From a bacterium UBP6_UBA1177 (GTDB taxonomy: Bacteria > UBP6 > UBA1177): a DNA stretch of 56,128 nucleotides. The position numbers and the translations under genes are program-made. Shown here piece by piece: positions 1-8,894 of the stretch; the stretch's first letter is position 1; the number at the start of each line of letters is the position of its first letter. Location: positions 1,066 through 57,193 of the forward strand of contig DBYV01000036.1 of assembly GCA_002310995.1 (NCBI GenBank). Direction: 5' to 3'. The notes below the pieces were generated by a model. It made no database searches. It was not told the DNA's origin and saw only the letters and a program-made list of their open reading frames with translations.

Positions 1-116
1 TCCGCAGTTTCATCGGCATCATTCTGTTCGGGAGTCGTTGGATTTTCGCTCTTTTTTCCACAGGCCTGAAGTGAAAAAATCAAAATCAGTGCTAAAAGAA
101 GAAAATATTTTTTCAT
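1..116 (-). CDS. Lipoprotein, N-terminal fragment (cut by window edge)
   Basis: The reverse strand reads an ATG at 114-116 followed by a typical lipoprotein signal peptide: MKKYF, a Leu/Ile-rich core, then the lipobox LQAC and a charged sequence GKKSEN. The frame is open to the window edge, so only about 38 residues are visible. A purine stretch (AAGAGACC) lies just upstream as a possible ribosome binding site. It follows the next lipoprotein gene (142-1236) after a 25-base gap on the same strand, so the two are probably co-transcribed. The visible end turns acidic (NDADET), like the Asp/Ser/Thr stalks of the other lipoproteins here. The mature domain is outside the window and the function is unknown. 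Confidence 0.75.
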   Translation of the reverse strand, partial: MKKYFLLLALILIFSLQACGKKSENPTTPEQNDADETA

Positions 117-141
117 TTGCGGTCTCTTACTGAGTAATAAT

Positions 142-1236
142 CTATTCCTCTGGGCAGTTGAGATCAGCCCTTTTGATGCAGTTAAATCTTGAGCCAAATT
201 GTGATTCGCTGTCTTTAACGCATTCGCACCAGTCGACTCGTGTAACTCCGTCCGCGCAAAGCCATTGCCATTTTATACCGACAGCGCAACTCTCGCACTG
301 GTAGCCGCCACCGCCACCGCTCTTATGCCATTGGCTGTAGTGACACTCCATCATATAGCATTCTTTGGAAATTTTTTCACCGGCTTTATACTTTCTCCCT
401 TCACTGTCTTCGCAGTGAGGCATCTCTTCCAATATCCCGTCAACCCAGAGTTCAAACGAAAGTGTTATCGAAGAATCTGATGATTTAAAGACCGCTTTAT
501 AGTCTTCGCCGGTGTCTATAGAAAAAGAAAGACCTTTTTCCTCATTACGTGACCCAATGTGAGCATAGGTGAGATCAGAAGAGGAAACGGAGTGTAATTC
601 AACTGTTTTAAAAATCTCATTATCAGTCGAGAAATAGAAATCTGGGCAGTCAGGAAGGCACGGTTGAGCATCATTAGGGGTGCTCTCGTTACGATAGATA
701 TTGCAACCTGTAAGCTGTGAGAGAGTTATTGACTCCGGGATAAAATCGGGACACGGAATCGGTTCATCGTTTTTTTTGCAATCTTTTTTGAAAATTATTG
801 TCGTTTGCTGTAACTTTAAAAAAAACTCGGCAGCATCAGGATAATTGCAAGAACTGTCAGAGTATTTCGCTCCTATGACACAGCTGTCAAAAACAGAACT
901 TTCATCTCTCGTGAATGAAGTCGAGCCGTAGGAAGTTTTGGCGTTGCAACCTCTGCCGCTGCTGTATGGTGGGTCTTCAGGATCATCATCCGGCTGGGAA
1001 TCACTGTCGGAATCATCGGAAGGATTAGTTGTATCGGAATCAGCGTCATCAGGTTGTTCCGGCGTCGTGTCGGTATCAACGGGCTGTGAATCACTGTCGT
1101 CGGCCTGTTCCGTGTCGGCAGTATCTGTGTCGCTTGCAGCCTCGCCCGAATCGGTTTTATCTTCGTTTTTCGAGCTTCCGCAGCCTGCGAACAGAATCAT
1201 TGCGAAAATCACACCGAGAAAAAGAAGTTTTTTCAT
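142..1236 (-). CDS. Stalked lipoprotein of unknown function, Cys-rich C-terminus
   Basis: 364 residues. The N-terminus is a lipoprotein signal (hydrophobic core then FAGC, Cys19), so the protein is predicted to be anchored in a membrane by lipid. Residues about 24-92 are a low-complexity Asp/Ser/Thr/Pro stalk. The remaining ~270 residues carry many cysteines (including CNAKTSYG, CPDFIPES, CYMMECHY, CESCAVG, CECVKD), probably paired in disulfides outside the cytoplasm. I recognise no named family. The start is well supported by AGGAGGT six bases upstream of the ATG. The same stalk style appears in the lipoproteins at 23775-25178 and 25190-31192, suggesting a common surface-display plan. A sigma70-like promoter is visible upstream at 1268-1295. 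Confidence 0.85.
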   Translation of the reverse strand: MKKLLFLGVIFAMILFAGCGSSKNEDKTDSGEAASDTDTADTEQADDSDSQPVDTDTTPEQPDDADSDTTNPSDDSDSDSQPDDDPEDPPYSSGRGCNAKTSYGSTSFTRDESSVFDSCVIGAKYSDSSCNYPDAAEFFLKLQQTTIIFKKDCKKNDEPIPCPDFIPESITLSQLTGCNIYRNESTPNDAQPCLPDCPDFYFSTDNEIFKTVELHSVSSSDLTYAHIGSRNEEKGLSFSIDTGEDYKAVFKSSDSSITLSFELWVDGILEEMPHCEDSEGRKYKAGEKISKECYMMECHYSQWHKSGGGGGYQCESCAVGIKWQWLCADGVTRVDWCECVKDSESQFGSRFNCIKRADLNCPEE

Positions 1237-1267
1237 TTGAACCTCCTAAACAGCAAAAAACTGAGTA

Positions 1268-1295
1268 ATTTTAAACAAAATGCGGTTTTGTGCAA
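1268..1295 (-). promoter_or_regulatory. Candidate sigma70-type promoter for the 142-1236 lipoprotein gene
   Basis: On the minus strand TTGCAC (1290-1295) is followed after 16 bases by TAAAAT (1268-1273), about 30 bases upstream of the start codon. Found by eye; not tested. Confidence 0.45.
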
Positions 1296-1345
1296 GATTT
1301 CTTGAGGAGCTGTTTTTGCGAAAATTTCTTAAAACTGCCGTTTTC

Positions 1346-1373
1346 TTGCAAGGTTTTTCTAAATTCATATAAA
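1346..1373 (+). promoter_or_regulatory. Candidate sigma70-type promoter for nnr operon
   Basis: TTGCAA (1346-1351), 16-base spacer, TATAAA (1368-1373). The predicted transcription start would fall near 1380, twenty bases before the chosen ATG at 1400. Confidence 0.5.
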
Positions 1374-1399
1374 TTAGTGTGTTTTTTCGGGAGGCGGAA

Positions 1400-2860
1400 A
1401 TGAGAGTTGCGGCAGGAAAGACAGTTGATTCGAGGGCTTTTGACAAAAGCGCGATGGAGGCGGGGATACCGTCGCTCATTCTGATGGAAAACGCTGCTTT
1501 TTCCGTTTTTGAAGAGGTGAAAAAGGTCGTATCATCGCGGAAATTCGACAAAATCGTCGTGTTTTCGGGTAACGGCGGCAACGGCGGCGACGGTTTCGCG
1601 CTGCTTCGTCTTTTGTCCGACAGAATGCCTGAGATGCCGCTTTTTTTAGTTGAAACCGCTGAATTCAAGGAAGAGAACAAGGTTCCTGAGAATTCTGCGT
1701 GGATGAATAGGTGTATGCTTCCTCAAAAAGTGCAACTTATTGATTTTAAAGATATTTCAGGCGATGTTCTCTTTGTCGACGCAATGCTCGGAACAGGCCT
1801 CAGAAGCGAAATTTCTGGCAAAATCAAAGATGCGGTAGAGTTCATAAATTCGTATCTTCCGACAAAAAAATTTGTCGTTTCGATCGATGTTCCGACAGGT
1901 CTCGATTGCGATACCGGCGCTGTTTTGGGTGATGCTGTCAAAGCAGATCTCACTGTCACGATGGGGATCTACAAAACAGGTCTTTTTGCAGGAAGCGGCT
2001 CGGATAGAGCAGGAAAGATCGTTCTCGGCCATATTTCGGCAACTCAGACCGAAAAACCGGAAACCAGCTATTTTGTTGAAGAAAATCCGCAGGTTGTAAA
2101 TGTAAAAGTTCCTCTGGATAGCTTCAAAAACAGAAACGGTCACCTGCTTGTCATTGGCGGCGATGTCGAAAAATTAGGCGCTTCGATAATTTCTGCGAAG
2201 TCTTTCATGGCGTGCGGCGGCGGGCTCGTGACGGCTGCTTTCAAGAAAGAATTCCTTCCTTCAATCGCAGGCAGGATGCCCGGGCTCATGCTCATCGAAA
2301 ATGAAAAAATCGCGGAAGAACTTCACAAGTTTTCTGCCGTTGTAATCGGCCCTGGACTTTCGGAAATCCCGTTTGATTTCGCAGTTTTCAAGAATTTTGA
2401 AGGAACTTTCGTGGTCGATGCCGGAATGTTCGACATCATGCCTGAAAACAAAAAAGTCGTTGAGATTTTGAAAGATAAAAAAGTCGTCTTCACGCCGCAT
2501 CAGGGCGAGATCAGGCGTTTCCTTAAGGCAGGAAAGGACGAGCCGTGGATAAGCCTTGTCGAAAGGTTCCCGCTTGAAAAAAATCACGTTCTTGTCGCAA
2601 AAAGCCACGCCACTTTTGTGAGAAATACCGAAAAAACGGTGATTGTTCCGGCAGGAGCCAGGGCTCTCGCTTTCGGCGGAAGCGGAGATGCCCTTACCGG
2701 AATAATTGCCAGAGAAACCACTATGCACGGCCTTTTCGAAGGTGCTGTTAATGCCGTGATCAGGCACAGAGCGGCTGGAATCGAGCTTGAAAAACGCTGC
2801 TCGGCAACAATGCACGACATTGAAAAACTTGTTGAAATGATAGGATTAACGGGGAAATAA
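1400..2860 (+). CDS. nnr: Bifunctional NAD(P)H-hydrate epimerase / ADP-dependent NAD(P)HX dehydratase
   Basis: 486 residues, the usual size for the fused YjeF-type repair enzyme. It acts in the cytoplasm: the N-terminal domain interconverts R and S hydrates of NAD(P)H, and the C-terminal domain removes water from the S form using ADP. N-terminal epimerase signs are SGNGGNGGDGFA, VDAMLGTGL and SIDVPTGLDCDTG. C-terminal dehydratase signs are IGPGL, TPHQGEI and the catalytic-loop motif GGSGDALTGI. I start at ATG 1400 because GGGAGGCGG lies just upstream; an in-frame GTG at 1379 has no such site. The stop abuts the tsaE ATG, a pairing also common in other bacteria. Confidence 0.95.
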   Translation: MRVAAGKTVDSRAFDKSAMEAGIPSLILMENAAFSVFEEVKKVVSSRKFDKIVVFSGNGGNGGDGFALLRLLSDRMPEMPLFLVETAEFKEENKVPENSAWMNRCMLPQKVQLIDFKDISGDVLFVDAMLGTGLRSEISGKIKDAVEFINSYLPTKKFVVSIDVPTGLDCDTGAVLGDAVKADLTVTMGIYKTGLFAGSGSDRAGKIVLGHISATQTEKPETSYFVEENPQVVNVKVPLDSFKNRNGHLLVIGGDVEKLGASIISAKSFMACGGGLVTAAFKKEFLPSIAGRMPGLMLIENEKIAEELHKFSAVVIGPGLSEIPFDFAVFKNFEGTFVVDAGMFDIMPENKKVVEILKDKKVVFTPHQGEIRRFLKAGKDEPWISLVERFPLEKNHVLVAKSHATFVRNTEKTVIVPAGARALAFGGSGDALTGIIARETTMHGLFEGAVNAVIRHRAAGIELEKRCSATMHDIEKLVEMIGLTGK

Positions 2861-3307
2861 ATGGATTTTGCAAAAGAGACATTTTTTGTGAAAAACGAGG
2901 CCGAAACCGTAGCTGTTGCCGAAAAACTGGCTTCAACGCTTAATGGCGGTGAACTCATTGTTTTCGACGGAGACCTCGGAGCTGGAAAGACTTTTTTTAC
3001 TGGAGCTTTGTGTGAGGCGCTTGGAGTCGATAGAAAAAAAGTTTCGAGCCCAACTTTTGTTATAATGAAAAAATATTCCGGTAAATTCGATGTCTATCAC
3101 TGGGATTTTTACAGAATCTCATCGGTTGACGAGCTTTATATTGCCGATTTTCCGGAGTATCTGAAGGCTGAAAATTCGGTTACGATAGTCGAATGGGCGG
3201 ATATGTTTAAAGAATGCTGGGAGTCATATCGTCCGAGGATAGAGATAAAAATAAATTTCGGAGAGGGAGAAAACGAGCGTGAAATCAGCATCGGAAGAAT
3301 CGACTGA
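2861..3307 (+). CDS. tsaE: tRNA threonylcarbamoyladenosine biosynthesis ATPase TsaE
   Basis: 148 residues, typical length. TsaE is the ATPase partner of TsaB/TsaD in making t6A at position 37 of ANN-decoding tRNAs. The Walker A motif GDLGAGKT is at residues 37-44, SPTF follows at 63-66, the VYHWDFYRI segment at 78-86 and the conserved VEWAD at 110-114. The ATG starts on the base after the nnr stop codon, so translation is probably coupled. The 3' end overlaps the next gene by 29 bases. Confidence 0.95.
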   Translation: MDFAKETFFVKNEAETVAVAEKLASTLNGGELIVFDGDLGAGKTFFTGALCEALGVDRKKVSSPTFVIMKKYSGKFDVYHWDFYRISSVDELYIADFPEYLKAENSVTIVEWADMFKECWESYRPRIEIKINFGEGENEREISIGRID

Positions 3308-4253
3308 CAAGTTGATTGAAAGCCTTCATGCACCGCGCAAAAAGCCGGAAATGGCAAAGGAAAAAAATCCGAGAAAAGCAGAGCCTGTTTCTGCGCCGGA
3401 GGTTGCTGCGGAAGAAGAAAAACAACCGACGAAAAAAGATCAGGCTATTGAATTTGTTAAAAAAACTTCTGTAGAAATAAAGAGCGGAGTATCGATTCTA
3501 GAAGCTTTCAAAGCCATCGTCGGGAGCGGGAAACTCTTTTTTGCATCAATCGGGGTTGTTCTTGCAATGCTCGTTCTTTCGATTTTTCTTTACCATCAGG
3601 TTTCCTCATTCTTTACTGTGAAAACTCTCGATTTTTTTGAAATCGCGCCTGCTACTGATGAATTATTCTCGCAAATTTACCATGCGTTGAAAGTTTGTGG
3701 CGCGTGGCTCTTTAAAATTGTCGTGAATGTTCTGCTTTTTTATCTTGCCTTTATTATTTCATACGCCCTAACTTCGCCGCTTTATTCCTTTATTTCAATA
3801 ATCGCGGAGGATGTTTATTTCGGAAAACCTCAGGATGATGCAGAACTTTCTCTGGAAGGGATGATTGAGGACATAAAGCAGGCCTTGAAAGTGACTGCGG
3901 CTACTTTTGCTCTCGGTGTTATTGCGTTTTTTGTTGGATTTATACCAGTTTTAGGACAAATTGCGGCACTCGTTGTCTGTTTTTTTATGAATGCTTTGCT
4001 TATTTTCGATTTTGTCACATCAAGAAGACGCTGGAACTTTGTCAGCAAGTCAAAATGGCTTCTTTTCCATCCTGCGATGACGCTTAAAACAGCGCTTCTT
4101 CCGACATTGATAGCGTTTATTCCGGTTCTCAATACGATATTGACTGCTTTTCTGTTCCCTGTTTTCGTAGTTCATGCAACGATGAATTTCGTATGCGCTG
4201 AAAGAGGGGACGAACCGGAAAAAGAGAAAGTGGAGGAAAAATTTGAAGGCTGA
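3279..4253 (+). CDS. EI24/CysZ-like integral membrane protein
   Basis: 324 residues. Residues 1 to about 65 are a charged Lys/Glu/Pro-rich cytoplasmic tail, followed by four or more hydrophobic segments (starting FFASIGVVLAML; ALTSPLYSF; FALGVIAFFVGFIPVLGQ; TALLPTLIAFIPVLNT). The repeated F(I/V)PVL(G/N) turns and the overall pattern resemble the EI24 family (PF07264), which includes the sulfate transporter CysZ and many uncharacterised bacterial proteins. I do not claim sulfate transport, since no cys genes are near. The GTG start is favoured by GGAGAGGGAG nine bases upstream, giving an overlap with tsaE; a later ATG at 3351 is possible. Its end overlaps the following permease by 11 bases. 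Confidence 0.75.
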   Translation: MKSASEESTDKLIESLHAPRKKPEMAKEKNPRKAEPVSAPEVAAEEEKQPTKKDQAIEFVKKTSVEIKSGVSILEAFKAIVGSGKLFFASIGVVLAMLVLSIFLYHQVSSFFTVKTLDFFEIAPATDELFSQIYHALKVCGAWLFKIVVNVLLFYLAFIISYALTSPLYSFISIIAEDVYFGKPQDDAELSLEGMIEDIKQALKVTAATFALGVIAFFVGFIPVLGQIAALVVCFFMNALLIFDFVTSRRRWNFVSKSKWLLFHPAMTLKTALLPTLIAFIPVLNTILTAFLFPVFVVHATMNFVCAERGDEPEKEKVEEKFEG

Positions 4254-5541
4254 AACCTTTATAGGTCTGCGCTATCTTTGGAATTCAAGAAGGACACGGT
4301 TTCTTAGTGTTATAACAATGATATGCATTCTAGGCATTGCGATAGGTGTCGCTGCTTTGATAGCAGTTCAGTCGATAATGGACGGGCTTCAGAACAAGAT
4401 GCGTGCGACTGTTTTAGGTGCGAAAACCCACGCGCTTGTAACGACTGAAAGCGGAAAACTTGAGGACTATGCTTACAAAATGGAAAAACTTGCGTCAAAT
4501 CCCGAAATTGCCGGTATTACCCCTGTAATTTCAAGGGATGTCATAATTTCGGTAAGCGACGAGCTCAACGGCCTTGTTATAAACGGCATCGATCCTGCTA
4601 CAGTCGGCAACGCGATGCTTTTTCCTCAACAAATTCAGACAGGTTCGCTCAGTTGCATGGAAAATCCTGACAACTGCCCTGAAATAATTGAAAAACGCAA
4701 GTCGGTTAGGGAGTTTACCGGAAGAAAAGAGGGCGAGATAAAGCGAGAAAATCTTCCTGGAATCGCAATCGGAGTCGAGCTTGCCAAATACTACGGAATC
4801 GGAATGGGAGACAAGGTGAAAATCATATCTCCGACAGGTGAGATGAGCCTGGCAGGACCTAAAACACAGATAAAGACTTTTCAGGTTGCCGCTATATTTT
4901 TCAGTTCGCTTTACGAGTACGATTTCAACTATGCCTATATCACGCTTGCAAATGCACAAAACTTTTTTTCGGCGGGTGAAAGTATTGATTATCTTGGGAT
5001 AAAACTCAAGGATATGAAGCGTGTTGACGAGGCAGAAAAGGCAATTCTAGCCGATTTGGGTACTGGAATAGTCGTAAAAAACTGGCGTGATATGAACAGG
5101 CCGCTTTTTTCGGCGCTCGAAATGGAAAAAATAGTGTGGTTTCTGATTATCGGATTCATCGCGCTTGTCGCTTCATTCAACATAGTTTCAGCCCTTATCA
5201 TGCTTGTCATGGGCAAAAAAGAGGAAATCGCGATTCTGCGTGCCGGCGGATATTCGGCAAAATCGGTAATGAAAATATTTATGCTTGACGGCATCATAAT
5301 TGGTTTTTTCGGTACCCTTCTCGGAGGTATTTTTGGAACAGTTGTTTGTCTGATTCTAAGCGATATGCCGTTGAAAGTAGCGCAGGATGTTTATTACATC
5401 GAAAAAATTCCGGTTGATATGTCGCCGCTTACCTTTATCGCAGCGATAGCCGGATCTTTGTTTCTAACTGTGATTGCAGCAGTTTATCCTGGAAGAAAGG
5501 CTGCAAAACTAAGTCCAGCGGAAGCTCTTCGGCAGGATTGA
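4243..5541 (+). CDS. LolC/LolE-family lipoprotein-releasing ABC permease
   Basis: 432 residues. The layout is that of LolC/E: an N-terminal membrane segment (about 22-45) after a sequence beginning FIGLRYLWNSRRTRFLSV, a large periplasmic domain (about 46-295), then three membrane segments with the FtsX-like pattern ASFNIVSALIMLVMGKKEEIAILRAGG and the end GRKAAKLSPAEALR. LolCDE extracts outer-membrane-destined lipoproteins from the inner membrane. The start is TTG at 4243, supported by GGAGG six bases before it. The LolD ATPase is not adjacent: the next gene is convergent after only 4 bases. The abundance of lipoproteins in this window fits a need for this machine. Confidence 0.88.
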   Translation: MKAETFIGLRYLWNSRRTRFLSVITMICILGIAIGVAALIAVQSIMDGLQNKMRATVLGAKTHALVTTESGKLEDYAYKMEKLASNPEIAGITPVISRDVIISVSDELNGLVINGIDPATVGNAMLFPQQIQTGSLSCMENPDNCPEIIEKRKSVREFTGRKEGEIKRENLPGIAIGVELAKYYGIGMGDKVKIISPTGEMSLAGPKTQIKTFQVAAIFFSSLYEYDFNYAYITLANAQNFFSAGESIDYLGIKLKDMKRVDEAEKAILADLGTGIVVKNWRDMNRPLFSALEMEKIVWFLIIGFIALVASFNIVSALIMLVMGKKEEIAILRAGGYSAKSVMKIFMLDGIIIGFFGTLLGGIFGTVVCLILSDMPLKVAQDVYYIEKIPVDMSPLTFIAAIAGSLFLTVIAAVYPGRKAAKLSPAEALRQD

Positions 5542-5545
5542 TTTC

Positions 5546-6766
5546 TTAAATTTTGCCGGCGTAAACCTGCTTCATTTTGGCTTTAAAGAGTTCCACCGCT
5601 TCAGGATCAAAGGTTCCGCTAAGGTTTTCTGTCAGATGTTTTTTCTGGTTGTTGAATTTTTCTATTGAATTTTCGAGCAGCGGGATGATGTCATCGTGCA
5701 TGATGAAAGAAGGCAAAGTTTTTTCGAGATAGAACATTATCTCAAAAAGTCTGCATATTTCCATATCAACCTGTGCATCAAGCATATATCTGGAAACCTG
5801 CATGAAATAAGGTTTAAGAGCTTTTGAAAGGGCGATGTCTTCGTAGAGTGCGCTGTTGTTGCTTTCTTTGATGTGTTTTATAACAGAAGAAGTGAGATCC
5901 AGCACAATTGTAAGATCTCTGACTATATTTGCCTGACCAGAAATGTCAGAATCGATGAATATCGAAGTTATTTTTCTAAGACATTCGCCGACACTTATTT
6001 TGGTTTCAAGTATGCTGTTAAGGAGTTCCTGAACCTTGCTTTTAATATTGATGTCTGTCAGGACTTCATGCAGTTCAAGGACAAAACTTTTTGCTGAATA
6101 TTCCGTTCCGTTCTTGAAATCGGATCCCGTATCAATAAAAGCTGAGAGACGAGTTATGATTTGATCCCTGAATCCCGTTTTGTCGTTGTCTATAGCAACT
6201 TGGAAAACTGTTTGTACCCATATAAGATAGTCAATTATTTCGACTAGCTGCTTCGAAAAATCGCCGACAAGATAACGCGTCAGAAGAATATCGTAATTGT
6301 ATCTGGCTATTGTTCTTGCATCACAGGATTTTTCAAGAAGCGGATAAAGTACAGTCATTGAATCCAATGCATTGGAAAAGAGCGAAAAAGGCATGAAATA
6401 ATTGAGCTTTTTGTTTTTAATGTTAGAAGCGTGAGAAAATATGGATTCAAAAGTTTTCAGATCTTTTTTGAGATAAAAGAACTCTTCGTCGGAGAGCTTT
6501 GTTATTAGTGAATGTATAACGGCAATTTTCCCGCCCATCATAGTGAGAACGTTGTTTACAAAAAACTCTTGTTTTTTTTCGGTTATTTCTGTTAGAGAGT
6601 ATTGTAAAAGAGCGATGATGTAGTCGAGTTCAACCCAGAAATCAGGCCCGATGTTGCAGAGAGCCGAAGCTTCAAATTTCTGACGATGGATGTAGTCGAG
6701 CAGCTGTGTTCTGTCAAAAGAGGTGAAATCTTCTATTTTTTTCAGTCCCTCGTAATATTTTTTCAA
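5546..6766 (-). CDS. Helical protein of unknown function coupled to ruvB
   Basis: 406 residues, mostly alpha-helical by composition, rich in Leu/Ile/Lys/Asp/Glu, with no signal peptide and no clear membrane segment. I recognise no domain or motif. The TTG start at 6764-6766 overlaps the ruvB stop codon, and GGAGAG of the ruvB 3' end serves as ribosome binding site, so it is translated with RuvB and is the last gene of the murG-ruvB operon. Position suggests co-expression with Holliday-junction proteins, but that does not establish a role in recombination. The end is 4 bases from the convergent permease gene. Confidence 0.8.
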   Translation of the reverse strand: MKKYYEGLKKIEDFTSFDRTQLLDYIHRQKFEASALCNIGPDFWVELDYIIALLQYSLTEITEKKQEFFVNNVLTMMGGKIAVIHSLITKLSDEEFFYLKKDLKTFESIFSHASNIKNKKLNYFMPFSLFSNALDSMTVLYPLLEKSCDARTIARYNYDILLTRYLVGDFSKQLVEIIDYLIWVQTVFQVAIDNDKTGFRDQIITRLSAFIDTGSDFKNGTEYSAKSFVLELHEVLTDINIKSKVQELLNSILETKISVGECLRKITSIFIDSDISGQANIVRDLTIVLDLTSSVIKHIKESNNSALYEDIALSKALKPYFMQVSRYMLDAQVDMEICRLFEIMFYLEKTLPSFIMHDDIIPLLENSIEKFNNQKKHLTENLSGTFDPEAVELFKAKMKQVYAGKI

Positions 6767-7782
6767 AAGAGCTCTCCCTGCATTGTGTCGGCTTTGATAC
6801 CGAATTTATCCAAAGTCTTTTTAGTGACGACTCTTCCTTTTGCAGTTCTTGCGATGAAGCCTGCTTTGATGAGATAAGGCTCGTAAACATCTTCGAGCGT
6901 GCGTCTCTCCTCACTGACACTTGCTGCTATTGCCTCGATTCCTACAGGACCTCCGCGAAACGAATCGATGATTGTCATAAGTATTGTCCTGTCCATCTGA
7001 TCAAGGCCGTCTTCGTCAATTTCCATCTGATTGAGTGCGAATTTTGCAATTGTGATATCAATATTGCCGTCGCCTTTTACAAGGGCAAAGTCACGGACAC
7101 GTTTCAAAATTCTGTTGGCGATTCGCGGAGTTCCGCGCGAACGTCTTGCAATTTCGTGAGCACCTGCATCGTCAATGGTTATGCCAAGAACTTTTGCCGA
7201 ACGTTTGACTATTGTTTCAAGGTCTTCGACAGTGTAATAATCCATTCTGAAAACTATCTGAAACCTGTCACGAAGCGGGCTTGAAAGCAGTCCTGTCTTC
7301 GTCGTTGCGCCGATAAGCGTGAAAGGAGCTAGCGGAATCGGCACACTCTTCGCGTGCTGCCCTTCGCCGAGCATTATGTCGAAGCGGAAATCCTCCATTG
7401 CCGGATACAGACTCTCTTCAACAGCCGGATTCAGACGATGTATCTCATCGATAAAAAGAACATCGTTTTCCTGCAAAGCGGTAAGCAGACCAGCCAGATC
7501 GCCTTTTTTCTCAATTACAGGACCTGAAGTCGTAAGCATATTGACTCCCATTTCGTTGGCAATTATCTGGCTTAGAGTGGTTTTACCGAGTCCTGGAGGC
7601 CCCGCAAGAAGCAGATGATCAAGAGGTCTGCCGTTTTTCTTTGCCGCTTCGATGAATATTTTTACATTGTCAACTACAGCTTTCTGACCGATGTAGCCGC
7701 TAAGATTTTTTGGTCTCAAACCGCCTTCTAGCGACGAATCTTCGGGAAGTTCCTGCGAATTGAGCAATCTTTCTTCTTCCAT
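6763..7782 (-). CDS. ruvB: Holliday junction branch migration ATPase RuvB
   Basis: 339 residues. RuvB is the AAA+ motor that drives branch migration with RuvA. Walker A GPPGLGKT is at 61-68, Walker B LFIDEIH at 109-115, sensor 1 GATTKTG at 158-164, and the SPLRDRF region near 168-174 carries the arginine finger. The C-terminal winged helix contains GGPVGIEAIAAS and the conserved EDVYEPYLI. Start ATG 7782 lies 17 bases after the ruvA stop. It sits in a ruvC-ruvA-ruvB order, so the whole resolvasome is co-expressed. Confidence 0.98.
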   Translation of the reverse strand: MEEERLLNSQELPEDSSLEGGLRPKNLSGYIGQKAVVDNVKIFIEAAKKNGRPLDHLLLAGPPGLGKTTLSQIIANEMGVNMLTTSGPVIEKKGDLAGLLTALQENDVLFIDEIHRLNPAVEESLYPAMEDFRFDIMLGEGQHAKSVPIPLAPFTLIGATTKTGLLSSPLRDRFQIVFRMDYYTVEDLETIVKRSAKVLGITIDDAGAHEIARRSRGTPRIANRILKRVRDFALVKGDGNIDITIAKFALNQMEIDEDGLDQMDRTILMTIIDSFRGGPVGIEAIAASVSEERRTLEDVYEPYLIKAGFIARTAKGRVVTKKTLDKFGIKADTMQGELF

Positions 7783-7799
7783 AATTTTTCACCTTAAAA

Positions 7800-8405
7800 T
7801 CAGAGATTTCTGATAACTTTGAGAGCCTCTCTGATAATTTCTTCCGCTCTCTTTGACTCTTTATTATCTATTTTTGCAAGAGCATGTTTTATCTGAAGCG
7901 GATTGAAGCCCAAAGCTGCAAGTGCATCTGCCGCCTCGCGTGTCTGCCTGTCGTTTGAAAGGTTAGGTGCTGTTCCTGTGCTGCCGACAGCGATTGCTGA
8001 GAATTTGTCTGTTTTGTCTTTCAAGTCGATAATGATTTTTTCGGCTGTTTTTGCTCCGACACCGCTTATTTTCTTGAAAAACTGGGCGTTGCCCGAAATT
8101 ATAGCCGAGACAATCTCCTCTATTGGAGCCGCTGCAAGTATCGAAAGAGCTGTTTTCGGTCCGATTTTGTTCACTTCGCAGAGCAGATTGAAAAGGTGTT
8201 TTTCTTCAATTCGCTCGAATCCAAAAAGGACGATAGCATCCTCTCGGACGAAAGTCTCGACAAAAAGCGAAACAGACTCTCCTTCAGGATATTTTACATT
8301 CAGGGTCGGAGTTACACCGACAACGTAACCGACACCGCCTTCTGTGAGAATCGTGAGTTCGCGATCTTCGTTCGCAACGACTGTTCCTTTGATGTAACCT
8401 ATCAT
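7800..8405 (-). CDS. ruvA: Holliday junction DNA-binding protein RuvA
   Basis: 201 residues, standard length. RuvA tetramers hold the four-way junction flat and load RuvB. The N-terminal OB fold starts MIGYIKGTVV; two helix-hairpin-helix motifs are visible (VNKIGPKTALSIL and ISGVGAKTAEKII); the C-terminal RuvB-contacting domain has TREAADALAALGF. It begins 3 bases after the ruvC stop codon. Confidence 0.97.
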   Translation of the reverse strand: MIGYIKGTVVANEDRELTILTEGGVGYVVGVTPTLNVKYPEGESVSLFVETFVREDAIVLFGFERIEEKHLFNLLCEVNKIGPKTALSILAAAPIEEIVSAIISGNAQFFKKISGVGAKTAEKIIIDLKDKTDKFSAIAVGSTGTAPNLSNDRQTREAADALAALGFNPLQIKHALAKIDNKESKRAEEIIREALKVIRNL

Positions 8406-8408
8406 TTT

Positions 8409-8888
8409 TTAAATCGTAAATGCGTGAGTTATTGCTATTGCCAAAGCATCGGCAGCGTCTTCGTAAGGCGCTTCCTTAAGTTTTAAAAGGATTTTTATCA
8501 TCTCCTGAATCTGGAATTTTTCAGCTCTGCCGTTGCCTGTGACCGACTGTTTTACCCTTGTAGGAGTGTATTCGAAAAGGGGAAGTCCGTGAATCGCTGC
8601 AGCACTCATAACTGCGCCTCTGACATGCCCTAATTTCAGCGCACTCTGGGCATTTTTCGCAATGAAAACATCTTCCAGAGCGACTGCATTCGGCTTGAAT
8701 TCATCCATGACATCGCATACTCCGCGGAAAATAAAGCCGATTCTGTCTTTAAAATCAAGCCCTTTCGGCGGCATAATCAAACCGTTCTCGATGTGAAAAA
8801 AAGAACGCCCGACAACATTTATCAAGCCAAAGCCCGTTTTAATGCTGCCGGGGTCAATTCCTAGAATGATGTAACCTTGTTTATCCAA
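8409..8888 (-). CDS. ruvC: Crossover junction endodeoxyribonuclease RuvC
   Basis: 159 residues. RuvC cuts Holliday junctions symmetrically. The four acidic metal-binding residues expected from the family are present: D12 (GIDPGS), E72 (ALEDVF), and D144 and D147 (YEDAADALA). The conserved KNAQSALKLGHVRG segment follows E72. The start appears to be TTG at 8888, since no ATG precedes the invariant GIDPG; AGAGGA in the yebC 3' end is a somewhat distant ribosome binding site. The gap to yebC is 6 bases. Confidence 0.96.
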   Translation of the reverse strand: MDKQGYIILGIDPGSIKTGFGLINVVGRSFFHIENGLIMPPKGLDFKDRIGFIFRGVCDVMDEFKPNAVALEDVFIAKNAQSALKLGHVRGAVMSAAAIHGLPLFEYTPTRVKQSVTGNGRAEKFQIQEMIKILLKLKEAPYEDAADALAIAITHAFTI

Positions 8889-8894
8889 GATAGA

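Noticed and set aside
3279..4253. Sulfate transporter CysZ assignment
   Set aside because: Only family-level (EI24) resemblance is visible and no cys genes are nearby.
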